A DNA stretch of 34,593 bases, taken from NCBI GenBank assembly GCA_018263495.1, contig JAANXC010000081.1:1-34593 (forward strand), in the 5' to 3' direction. Positions 16,044 through 23,586 of the stretch are shown piece after piece. The DNA is from Nitrososphaerota archaeon (GTDB lineage: Archaea; Thermoproteota; Nitrososphaeria; Nitrososphaerales; Nitrosopumilaceae). The first letter of the stretch is position 1. Each line of letters starts with the position of its first letter. The notes under the pieces are model-generated. The model was not told the DNA's origin and did no database searches. It was given only the letters and a program-made list of their open reading frames with translations. The translations under genes were made by a program, and so were the position numbers.

Positions 16044-17075
16044 TCAATTACTAATGATTATTTTCATAGCATTATCACCTGATTTGGCATGCACGAATGC
16101 CTGTTGGCACTCATCTAAATTATATCTGTGCGTAATTAGCTGTGACACGTTAATTTCTTTATTGTTTATTAGATCAACCGCATGTCTAGTATCATCGTCA
16201 GATGCTGCATAAGAATTAACAATTGTAATACCCTTTGAGTATATTTCACTCATATCAAGTTCAACATTTGCGCCCTTACTTGGTACACCAAACATAACAA
16301 TTGTACCACCCCTTCTGACGAAACTAACAGCATCCTTTAATGCATCCAAGCTGCTGGTAGATACGATAACAACATCAACCCCTTGATTCGCAGTTTCAGA
16401 TTTTATTTGCTCTAAAGCATTAGTCTTACCAGGATGGATTGTTGTAGTCTCAATTTTTTTTGCAAAATTCAATCTAAATTCATTCAAATCCAAACAAAAT
16501 ATTTTTCCAAAACCATGATATTTTGCAAGCAATGCATGCATAATTCCAGTAGGGCCAACACCAAGTATAGCAACACTATCATTTTTTTTATGTGAAAATT
16601 TATTCCAGGCTCTAATACAACACGCAAGTGGTTCAATCATTGCAGCCTCTTCAAATGACATACTGGCAGGAATTTTTATTACACCACCATGCTTTACATT
16701 CCATTCCGGGACAATATACTCATCTGCAAGTCCACAAGGTTCAAGATTTGATTTGTAATATCTTTCACACATTGTTTCATTTCCATGACTACATTCATGA
16801 CAATCATCTGAATAACATGCAACGTGATGATGTGTAAACACACGATCACCAACACTGAAATTTGAAATTTCTGAACCAACTTGCGTTATTATTCCTGCTG
16901 GCTCATGTCCAAGTCTCATTGATGGTTGTCCATATTTTCCAAATACTTTTTCAACATCAGAGCCACAAATTCCACAAGCATGCATTTGAACAAGTATGTC
17001 ACCCGGACCAAGAGATTGTTTTTCTATGTTTTTAATTTCTATACTTGAATTGCCTTTCACTACTGCAGCCTTCAT
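16044..17075 (-). CDS. Zinc-dependent medium-chain dehydrogenase (sorbitol/threonine dehydrogenase-like)
   Basis: 343 residues of the MDR superfamily. Catalytic zinc ligands are Cys37 (in CGICGSD), His57 and Glu58 (GHEPAG), and probably Glu148. Structural zinc cysteines are Cys87, Cys92, Cys95 and Cys103. The Rossmann glycine motif GVGPTG is at 172-177, followed by an acidic residue after the second strand (CLDLNE), which favours NAD(H). The overall pattern is closest to polyol/threonine dehydrogenases, oxidising a secondary alcohol on a sugar or amino acid. It probably shares a leftward transcript with the LsrF-like aldolase (45-base gap), which suggests a polyol or sugar-phosphate pathway. 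Substrate unknown. Confidence 0.87.
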   Translation of the reverse strand: MKAAVVKGNSSIEIKNIEKQSLGPGDILVQMHACGICGSDVEKVFGKYGQPSMRLGHEPAGIITQVGSEISNFSVGDRVFTHHHVACYSDDCHECSHGNETMCERYYKSNLEPCGLADEYIVPEWNVKHGGVIKIPASMSFEEAAMIEPLACCIRAWNKFSHKKNDSVAILGVGPTGIMHALLAKYHGFGKIFCLDLNEFRLNFAKKIETTTIHPGKTNALEQIKSETANQGVDVVIVSTSSLDALKDAVSFVRRGGTIVMFGVPSKGANVELDMSEIYSKGITIVNSYAASDDDTRHAVDLINNKEINVSQLITHRYNLDECQQAFVHAKSGDNAMKIIISN

Positions 17076-17172
17076 TGGAATATTTCATCAATAATTCTAT
17101 GTAAAGTATGGCATTTGCATGCTAGAAAATCTATCTAGTTAGATTCAAAAGATAGTAAGTTATCATATCAAT

Positions 17173-17280
17173 ATGGCGGAACCATCATTCTGGCCTTATG
17201 GTTTAGGAATTGCTGCGGTCATAGCATTAGCTGTTATCATTCCACTTCTTCGCAAAAGGAGAAAAACTGGATCTAATTAA
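17173..17280 (+). CDS. 35-residue single-span membrane microprotein
   Basis: The frame starts MAEPSFWPYG, continues with one membrane span of about 18 residues (LGIAAVIALAVIIPLL) and ends in a very basic tail RKRRKTGSN. By the positive-inside rule the C-terminus is cytosolic and the N-terminus outside. Too short for most gene finders, but the layout is typical of small accessory subunits of membrane complexes. A second microprotein of nearly the same size begins two bases after its stop, supporting a real two-gene unit. Confidence 0.6.
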   Translation: MAEPSFWPYGLGIAAVIALAVIIPLLRKRRKTGSN

Positions 17281-17282
17281 CA

Positions 17283-17393
17283 ATGTTTGATACAAATGGT
17301 GATCCTATTGGTATGGTATTGCTAGCAGCATGTCTAGTTGGTGTAATAGCATCTGTGGTAGGAATACGAATGTACATACTTTTCAAGAAATAG
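17283..17393 (+). CDS. 36-residue single-span membrane microprotein
   Basis: Starts MFDTNGDPIG, followed by one span (MVLLAACLVGVIASVVGIRMYILF) and a short basic end KK. Like its neighbour it should sit N-out, C-in. It begins two bases after the previous gene's TAA and lies 59 bases before the DUF4352-like gene, so all three may be co-transcribed. No family recognised; the size and single span fit a small subunit of a respiratory or transport complex (inference). Confidence 0.58.
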   Translation: MFDTNGDPIGMVLLAACLVGVIASVVGIRMYILFKK

Positions 17394-17452
17394 GCTATTA
17401 CCAAAACCCGCAAACAACTTTAAGGAATTACAAATCAAGCAAAATGTAGAAA

Positions 17453-18013
17453 ATGGCGGGAATTGGCACATTTATCATGCTTGGAGTAGTCGTAGGTTCA
17501 ATTTGTATTTCATTGTCTTTGTTTTTGGATGAACGACTGGTTGATATAACTGAGGAATCGGGCGACTCGGTGACAGTAAACAATGTGGAATTTAATATAA
17601 GCCATATTGGAAACTATGAAAGCTTAGAAAAAACGAAAGAGTATAAGGAATTAGAAAAAACACAGGCGATAAAGGGACTGGCAACAAGCGAAATAGCAGA
17701 AGGGGTTTATTTTCAAATTCAAATTACCGCACATAACATTGGTACTGAAACTGTAAGGTTTACCGGTGGACAGTTTTACCTATTTGACATTAACCAAGAA
17801 AAATATGATGCGGTTTTTATTGGATATGCTGGTTCGGACATAATAGAGGAATTATCAAGGGTAGATCTTTTACCGGGCAGTTCTGTTACTGTTACAACAC
17901 AATTTGATATTCCGTATGATGAAGAAATGAAATACACTGTTGGAATTCTTCCAGATAGATTTGGTCTTCAAGAGTCTGAAGAAAGAGGTTTTGTTTGTAT
18001 AAAAAACTGTTAA
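17453..18013 (+). CDS. Membrane-anchored DUF4352-like protein
   Basis: 186 residues. Residues 4-25 form an N-terminal membrane anchor or signal segment (GIGTFIMLGVVVGSICISLSLF). The rest is an extracellular beta-sandwich like DUF4352: YFQIQITAHNIGTETVRFTGGQFYLFD, then LLPGSSVTVTTQFDIP and the terminal strand. Between lies a charged helical stretch rich in Glu and Lys (about residues 55-75). Two cysteines near the C-terminus (VCIKNC) could form a disulfide. DUF4352 domains occur on surface lipoproteins of unknown function. It is likely the third gene after the two microproteins. Confidence 0.7.
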   Translation: MAGIGTFIMLGVVVGSICISLSLFLDERLVDITEESGDSVTVNNVEFNISHIGNYESLEKTKEYKELEKTQAIKGLATSEIAEGVYFQIQITAHNIGTETVRFTGGQFYLFDINQEKYDAVFIGYAGSDIIEELSRVDLLPGSSVTVTTQFDIPYDEEMKYTVGILPDRFGLQESEERGFVCIKNC

Positions 18014-18034
18014 TGAAATAACTTTTCTATGGCG

Positions 18035-18322
18035 TTATAATTCAGAAAGCAACCCACCGATAAAAGATTCATACTCATCATCTGAAAACGTAATTACTTC
18101 TACCTGATTCTTAGACTTAGCCAACGGAAAGAAGTCTAAATGGTAGCATTCATTGTTAAAATAATATCCAGGGCATGAACAAAAATCCAAATCTGGATCA
18201 AACCAATATTCTTTATCCATTCCCACAACTGTCCAAATCTTCCTATTACTTGGTTCAAAAAGATGCAGTTTGACACGTTTTTCAGATAGGAGTGAATCTA
18301 TTTTTTTAAATTGTAAATCCAT
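18035..18322 (-). CDS. SWIM zinc-finger protein
   Basis: 95 residues. The SWIM signature CxC-x8-CxH is clear: Cys48, Cys50, Cys59 and His61 (FCSCPGYYFNNECYH). The N-terminal part (KRVKLHLFEPSNRKIWTVVG) resembles the strand pair that precedes SWIM motifs. In archaea and eukaryotes small SWIM proteins partner RadA/Rad51 paralogues in homologous recombination (Sws1-like). Here the divergent neighbour 34 bases away is an SbcD/Mre11-related phosphoesterase, which fits a repair role, though neither function is shown by the sequence alone. Confidence 0.75.
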   Translation of the reverse strand: MDLQFKKIDSLLSEKRVKLHLFEPSNRKIWTVVGMDKEYWFDPDLDFCSCPGYYFNNECYHLDFFPLAKSKNQVEVITFSDDEYESFIGGLLSEL

Positions 18323-18326
18323 AAGA

Positions 18327-18352
18327 ATTTAATTAAATCGGATAATTATATT
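18327..18352. promoter_or_regulatory. Interleaved divergent promoters of the SWIM and phosphoesterase genes
   Basis: Only 34 bases separate the two start codons. A perfect 12-base palindrome ATTTAATTAAAT at 18327-18338 is centred about 25 bases before the rightward ATG (18357). A TTATATTTTT element at 18346-18355 is centred about 26-28 bases before the leftward ATG (18320-18322). Each TATA box therefore lies between the other box and its own start, so both transcripts would be leaderless and the two promoters should compete. Confidence 0.5.
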
Positions 18353-18356
18353 TTTA

Positions 18357-19103
18357 ATGGTTCAAACTAAAATTATTCCCAAATATCCTGCACTCATGAT
18401 TGAAGGAACTAAAAAAAGTTTAGTTATTACGGACTTACATTTAGGTTTTGAAAGTAATCTGTCGTTAAACAATATATTCTTAGGAAAAAACAGAACTGTT
18501 GCTGAAATTACTAAAGAAATTGAAAAGATCATAAAGAAAACAAAACCGGATTCATTAGTTCTATTAGGTGATATAAAATCTGGAATTAAATCTATAACAA
18601 AAACAGAATGGGAAACTGTACCTATTTTTTTTGAAAGTATTACTAAATTAATTGACACAATTCTGGTTCCAGGAAATCATGATGCAAATATAGAGAAACT
18701 GATCCCAAATGGAATAACACTTGCTAGTTCAAAGGGAATTATTATTGATGATATTCTTTTAACCCATGGGCATACAAAGCCGTCAGAAAATTTTTCGCAA
18801 GTAAATACAATTGTGATGGGTCATGTTCACCCTGTTTTTTTCCAAAAAGAGTCACTGATTAATGGTGAACGAGTATGGGTATCAATCAAGTGTAAGAAGC
18901 AGAGGATATTTCATTCAAAATCAGGAGAATTAGAAGTAATAATTTTACCATCATTTAACAAATACTTTTACACAACACAAAAAAAATTCTATAAAAAATC
19001 AATTTCGCCTATAATTGAGAAAATGGATGTGATAAAAGCAAAAATTGTGACACTTAATGGTACAATAATTGGTGATAAGCAGTTACTATCTTCTGTGATT
19101 TAG
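18357..19103 (+). CDS. SbcD/Mre11-related archaeal metallophosphoesterase
   Basis: 248 residues with all five calcineurin-like metal motifs in order: Asp26-x-His28 (TDLHLG), Gly71-Asp72 (LLGD), GNHD at 106-109, GHT (LLTHGHTKP) and GHVHP. This corresponds to the archaeal SbcD-related group, shorter than Mre11 (no capping and Rad50-binding regions). The family hydrolyses phosphodiesters; nuclease action is plausible but unproven. The C-terminal 50 residues are basic (KKFYKKSIS) and might bind nucleic acid. Its last four bases overlap the end of the convergent carB gene. Confidence 0.88.
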   Translation: MVQTKIIPKYPALMIEGTKKSLVITDLHLGFESNLSLNNIFLGKNRTVAEITKEIEKIIKKTKPDSLVLLGDIKSGIKSITKTEWETVPIFFESITKLIDTILVPGNHDANIEKLIPNGITLASSKGIIIDDILLTHGHTKPSENFSQVNTIVMGHVHPVFFQKESLINGERVWVSIKCKKQRIFHSKSGELEVIILPSFNKYFYTTQKKFYKKSISPIIEKMDVIKAKIVTLNGTIIGDKQLLSSVI

Positions 19104-22100
19104 GGTATGTCCTTGTATGATTCTAATGGTTTTTTCGATGTTTCGTTTTTTTGTAACCACTCCAATGTTTTAACAAATGATTCCGCTAATTCAATAGTTG
19201 AAAGAACGGGAATGCCTAATTCCAGCGACTTTCTTCGTATTTGATATTCATCATAAAGCATACCAACATATTTTTCTAGAGTTGATGTACTTGGAATATT
19301 TACAATAAAATCAATTTTTTTCTCATGCAATAAATCAGAAATGTTCGGTTTCCTTTCTGGCTCGCTAATTTTATGAACAACAGTAACATCTCCAAGTTTC
19401 TCTGCAAAGAATTCTGCTGTTGTTTCAGTGGCAAGAATTTTGAAGCCCAGACTTTTTAACAGTGCAGATGTATGAAGTAATTTTTCCCGGTTTTCTACAC
19501 CGCCTATTGTAACCAATGCTGATCCAGTTTTTGGGAGATTATAACCCACTGATGTCAATCCCTTTGATAATGCATCGTAGAAACTATTTCCAAAACATGC
19601 TGCCTCACCTGTTGACTGCATTTCAACACCCAATACAATATCTGCTCCTTCAAGCTGCATGAAAGAAAATTGTGGAACCTTTATTCCATGCATACCAGTA
19701 TTCGCCCACATACCCTGAGGTATATTGGAAATCTTTTTTCCTAGTATTGCTTGTGCTGCTAGACTAATTATATTCACTTTAACAAACTTAGAAACAAATG
19801 GCATGGAACGAGATGCACGTATATTTAGTTCTATAACATATGCTTGCTCATTTTTAACTAAAAATTGTAAATTAAATGGTCCTCTAACATTGAATTCTTT
19901 AGCAATCCTTGTTGTCGAGTCAGTAATATTTTCAATAATCTTATTGCTTAGCCTCCAAGGTGGTATACACATCATTGCGTCACCAGAATGAACACCAGCA
20001 CTATCTATGTGTTCAACTATCGCACCAATTACCACATTTTCTCCATCACAAACACCATCAACATCAACTTCTAACGCATCAAGCATGAATTTTGTAATTA
20101 CAACCGGATGATCAGGTGATACTACTGTGGCATCGTTAACAAATTTTTTCAGTTCAGCCTGTGACCATACCACCTTCATTGCTGCGCCACTGAGCACGTA
20201 TGATGGTCTTACCAATACAGGATAACCAACCTCCAATGCAAAGTTCTTTGCATCAGTAATATTCGTAAATGCTTGCCAAGATGGTTGCCCTATATGGAGT
20301 GTATCTAAAACTTGGCTAAACTTTGAACGGTTTTCAGCTCTATCCACATTTTCAGCACTTGTCCCAATAAGTGTAATTCCATTGTCAACTAATTTGGGAG
20401 TTAGATTGTTTGCTGTTTGACCACCTACAGATGTAACAATACCATTCGGCTGCTCAAATTCTGATATATCTAAAATTCGTTCAAGTGTAAGTTCTTCAAA
20501 GTAAAGTCTACTGCATATATCATAATCGGTTGATACGGTTTCAGGATTACAGTTTACTACCACCACATTTTTTTCACCGCCATCCTGAAGACCCCAAACC
20601 ATATTCACAGTTCCCCAATCAAATTCTACACTACTACCTATTCGGTAAGGACCAGCACCAAGAACAATGATCCCACTATCCTTTTTTGTAACTGAGATAT
20701 CATTTTCTGTCCCGCCATAGGTAAGATAAAGATAGTTAGTTTGAGCTGGCCACTCCGCTGCTAATGTATCAATCTGTTTAACTATAGGTATAACATCAAG
20801 ATCTTTTCTAATTTTTCTTACTTCTAATCCATCTTTCTTAACAGCTCTACCAATCTGGTTATCAGAGAATCCAAATTTTTTTGCGTCTGATAAAAGTTTA
20901 TGATCCAGTGTTGATGATTTTAATCTTCTTTCTACTTCAACAATATTATTAATTTTGTTTAAGAACCATGGATCAATGGCTGATAATTGATAAATTTTTT
21001 CAATTGATATGCCCTTATGAAGTGCAGCCACAACGTAATACAATATATTATCATCAGGTGTTTGGAGATGTTCCTCAATTTGCTCATCATTTAATGATTC
21101 ATCATTTTGGCGATTTAAGACAAGCCCATCCTTTCCGATGTCAAGCATTCTAATTGATTTCTGTAATACCTCTTCGAATTTTCTGCCTATTGCCATTACT
21201 TCACCCACAGATTTCATAGTAGGTCCCAGATTCCTATTTGCAAGTTCAAATTTTGTAAAATCCCATCTTGGATGTTTACACACTATGTAATCTAAGGCCG
21301 GTTCAAAACACGCAGTGGTCTTTTTTGTGATAGTGTTAACTAATTCTGGTAATGAGTAACCAAGTCCTATCTTTGCAGACATGTATGCCAATGGATACCC
21401 AGTAGCCTTGCTTGCCAGGGCAGAAGAACGTGAAAGCCTAGGATTAATCTCAATTGCAGCATATGTATCGGAAGCTTGGTCTAATGCAAATTGAATATTA
21501 CATTCTCCTACAATTCCAACATGCTTTGTTGCTCGTAATGCTGCAGATCTTAACATATGATATTCGTGGTTATCTATTGTCTGAGATGGTGCAACAACTA
21601 TGTTATCACCAGTATGAACCCTCATTGAAAGTACATTTTCCATATTACAAACTATTACATTATTTTTTGAATAATCTTGCATGACTTCATATTCTATTTG
21701 TTTCCAATCACCAACATATTCTTCAATTAGTATTTGCCCAACAAGACTTGCTGCAAGACCTCTACCAGCAATTTCATGTAATTCAATCTCATTAAATGCA
21801 ACCCCACCACCCTTTCCTCCAAGTGTATATGCAACCCTAACGATTACAGGATAGCCTAAATCTTTTGCAACTTTTTTTGCTTCGTCAAATGTGTGAACTG
21901 TTTTACTTTTTAAAACAGGTACATTGCATTTAACCATCGAATCTTTGAACCTCTGCCTATCTTCTGTTGCCATAATTCCTGGAACCTGTGTTCCCAAAAC
22001 TGATATACCATATTTTTTCAATATTCCAGCTTCATCAACTTTCACACCACAATTTAGTGCAGTCTGACCTCCATAGCTTAACATGATACCATCTGGTCTT

Positions 22101-22144
22101 TCTTTTTCAATAATTGATTCCACATATTCTGGAGTGATTGGCAA
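19100..22144 (-). CDS. carB: Carbamoyl-phosphate synthase large subunit, main intact part
   Basis: 1014 codons are open from a TTG at 22142-22144, but this is not a natural start: it is the second leucine of the conserved VYLLP segment, and the first about 65 residues of CarB lie upstream (see 22145-22363). The body is complete: first ATP-grasp domain (GYPVIVRVAYTLGGKGGG), oligomerisation region, second pre-ATP-grasp motif (LGAGPYRIGSSVEFDWG), second ATP-grasp domain, and a C-terminal MGS-like allosteric domain (ALVTIGGVENREKLL onward). It makes carbamoyl phosphate for pyrimidines and arginine from bicarbonate, two ATP and the ammonia delivered by CarA. No other stop or frameshift is present, so if broken, the break is recent. 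Confidence 0.9.
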   Translation of the reverse strand: MPITPEYVESIIEKERPDGIMLSYGGQTALNCGVKVDEAGILKKYGISVLGTQVPGIMATEDRQRFKDSMVKCNVPVLKSKTVHTFDEAKKVAKDLGYPVIVRVAYTLGGKGGGVAFNEIELHEIAGRGLAASLVGQILIEEYVGDWKQIEYEVMQDYSKNNVIVCNMENVLSMRVHTGDNIVVAPSQTIDNHEYHMLRSAALRATKHVGIVGECNIQFALDQASDTYAAIEINPRLSRSSALASKATGYPLAYMSAKIGLGYSLPELVNTITKKTTACFEPALDYIVCKHPRWDFTKFELANRNLGPTMKSVGEVMAIGRKFEEVLQKSIRMLDIGKDGLVLNRQNDESLNDEQIEEHLQTPDDNILYYVVAALHKGISIEKIYQLSAIDPWFLNKINNIVEVERRLKSSTLDHKLLSDAKKFGFSDNQIGRAVKKDGLEVRKIRKDLDVIPIVKQIDTLAAEWPAQTNYLYLTYGGTENDISVTKKDSGIIVLGAGPYRIGSSVEFDWGTVNMVWGLQDGGEKNVVVVNCNPETVSTDYDICSRLYFEELTLERILDISEFEQPNGIVTSVGGQTANNLTPKLVDNGITLIGTSAENVDRAENRSKFSQVLDTLHIGQPSWQAFTNITDAKNFALEVGYPVLVRPSYVLSGAAMKVVWSQAELKKFVNDATVVSPDHPVVITKFMLDALEVDVDGVCDGENVVIGAIVEHIDSAGVHSGDAMMCIPPWRLSNKIIENITDSTTRIAKEFNVRGPFNLQFLVKNEQAYVIELNIRASRSMPFVSKFVKVNIISLAAQAILGKKISNIPQGMWANTGMHGIKVPQFSFMQLEGADIVLGVEMQSTGEAACFGNSFYDALSKGLTSVGYNLPKTGSALVTIGGVENREKLLHTSALLKSLGFKILATETTAEFFAEKLGDVTVVHKISEPERKPNISDLLHEKKIDFIVNIPSTSTLEKYVGMLYDEYQIRRKSLELGIPVLSTIELAESFVKTLEWLQKNETSKKPLESYKDIP

Positions 22145-22363
22145 AAGGTATACTTGATCAGCGAACCTAGTATCGGTTTGAATTGTTGCAATATTTGGAT
22201 TGATTAGAATACTCTTGAGTCCATCCTCGTGGATTGCTTTGAGGCATTGGCTTCCGGAGTAGTCGAATTGACGGTCGATTTATCGACTTTCGCCCGCTTC
22301 TCCGATTTTAATAGCCCCACTACCTAGAACAAGAATTTTTTCTAACCTCTCATGTTTTACCAG
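22145..22363 (-). pseudogene. carB: carB 5' part: conserved N-terminus with a stop-bearing 21-nt insert and no standard start
   Basis: Read in the carB frame this stretch encodes VKHERLEKILVLGSGAIK, then IGEAGE, seven extra codons (S-R-stop-I-D-R-Q), then FDYSGSQCLKAI onward through NPNIATIQTDTRF, running straight into the intact part. Without the seven codons this is a textbook CarB N-terminus. The frame has a TGA within the end of carA and, after it, no ATG, GTG or TTG before the body; only a CTG at 22361-22363, preceded by a strong GGAGGAGG, could initiate. An ATG overlapping the carA stop (22351-22353, ATGA) is one base out of frame and meets TAG after three codons. Pseudogene is the conservative label; recoding or RNA processing is discussed in the findings. 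Confidence 0.7.
22268..22288 (-). other. 21-nt in-frame insert in carB containing a 14-nt perfect palindrome and TAA
   Basis: The insert lies between the codons for Glu and Phe of the invariant E-F-D motif. It consists of one A, the palindrome GTCGATAAATCGAC in the sense strand (22274-22287; six-base arms around two bases), and six further bases. The TAA stop is at 22280-22282 in the middle of the palindrome. The exact borders can slide by up to two bases because of flanking A residues. The second, internal copy of the same motif in CarB (VEFDW) has no insert, which shows what the ancestral sequence should be. Confidence 0.75.
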
Positions 22364-23528
22364 CTTTTCCCTCCTCCATGATATTCTTCAGCTCATCAAA
22401 AACGAATTTACAATCATAAGGTCCTGGTGATGCCTCCGGATGAAATTGAACTGCAATGCATTTTTTATTTTTATGTTTAACACCTTCTACAGTTTTATCG
22501 TCAACATTAGAAAACCATAAATCAAATTCAGTATTATTCAACGAATCCGGGTTTATACAATAACCGTGGTTTTGGCTAGTAACATAAACTTGATTATTAT
22601 CTAGATTTACACAGGGTTTGTTTTGTCCTCTATGTCCATACTTTAGTTTGTATGTTTGAGCACCACCTGCTGCTGCCAAAATTTGTGCGCCAAGACAAAT
22701 TCCTAATGTTGGAATATTTTTTTGGATTAATGATTTAGCGGTAGAAATAGTCTCTTGGCAATTCTCAGGGTCACCTGGACCATTACTTATCACAACACCT
22801 TTTGGTTTATGTTTTAGAATTTCTTCAATGCTTGTATCCCACGGAACTTTCACAGTATTATATCCGATATCATGAATATTTCGTATTATGGCATTCTTTG
22901 TGCCAGTGTCAATGAGAATAATGTTTTCTGATTCATTACCAAATTTCTCTATTTTTTTAGTTGATACTGAATCCATGAATTTTTCATTATTGTAATTCGG
23001 TGCAGATTTTAACTTATTTTTAAGATCATTTTCATCTATTTCACTATCAGAAACAGCTAGGGCGCTCATCATAACTCCTGATTCCCTTAGTTTTTTAGTT
23101 AATTCTCGAGTGTCAATGCCTGAAATTCCTTGAATTTTTTCCTTGTATAGCCACTCATCAAGTGTCATAGTAAGATTCCAATGACTTGCAGTTAGAGATA
23201 GTTCATGAACCACTAAGCCACGAGCCTGAATTTTATCTGATTCAAAAAACTTGGGTAATCCATTCATTTCGAGCGTAGGATCAGGAACTCCATAATTTCC
23301 TACCAATGGGTAAGTTAGTGTGACAATTTGACCAGAATAGGAGGGATCTGTGAGTGTTTCAGTATACCCAACCATTCCTGTATTAAATACGATTTCGCCA
23401 AAAGTTAATCCAGAGTAACCAAATCCCATTCCATCAAAAACAGAGCCATCACTTAAGATCAGTTTTCCAAACTTGTTTGCGTGTTTGGATTCTTTTATGG
23501 CTATTGTAACCCTCGAAAAGTGATCCAC
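22350..23528 (-). CDS. carA: Carbamoyl-phosphate synthase small subunit (glutamine amidotransferase)
   Basis: 392 residues. The N-terminal CarA domain (GKLILSDGSVFDGMGFG, FNTGMVGYTETLTDPSYSGQ) is followed by a class I glutamine amidotransferase domain with the nucleophile Cys in LGICLGAQ and the catalytic His and Glu in QFHPEASPGP. It frees ammonia from glutamine and channels it to CarB. The start is GTG at 23526-23528. It precedes carB on the same strand; its TGA overlaps an out-of-frame ATG. CarA itself is intact, with all catalytic residues, so selection on the pathway appears to persist or was lost very recently. Confidence 0.95.
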   Translation of the reverse strand: MDHFSRVTIAIKESKHANKFGKLILSDGSVFDGMGFGYSGLTFGEIVFNTGMVGYTETLTDPSYSGQIVTLTYPLVGNYGVPDPTLEMNGLPKFFESDKIQARGLVVHELSLTASHWNLTMTLDEWLYKEKIQGISGIDTRELTKKLRESGVMMSALAVSDSEIDENDLKNKLKSAPNYNNEKFMDSVSTKKIEKFGNESENIILIDTGTKNAIIRNIHDIGYNTVKVPWDTSIEEILKHKPKGVVISNGPGDPENCQETISTAKSLIQKNIPTLGICLGAQILAAAGGAQTYKLKYGHRGQNKPCVNLDNNQVYVTSQNHGYCINPDSLNNTEFDLWFSNVDDKTVEGVKHKNKKCIAVQFHPEASPGPYDCKFVFDELKNIMEEGKAGKT

Positions 23529-23586
23529 AAAAGGAATTTAAGTTTTTGTAAAAATGATCGTTATGAAATTTTGGTGAATGTTATGA

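Noticed and set aside
22142..22144. TTG as the true start of carB
   Set aside because: It encodes the second leucine of the conserved VYLLP strand, and about 65 highly conserved CarB residues are encoded upstream in the same frame.
22274..22287. Palindrome as a transcription terminator
   Set aside because: It lies within conserved coding sequence, has a two-base loop and is not followed by a T run.
22260..22300. Canonical bulge-helix-bulge intron in carB
   Set aside because: A 5-bp central helix (GUCGA with UCGAC) and 3-base bulges can be drawn, but neither the exon-exon helix nor the intron-intron helix forms, so it is not a standard substrate of the tRNA splicing endonuclease. Kept only as a possibility in the findings.
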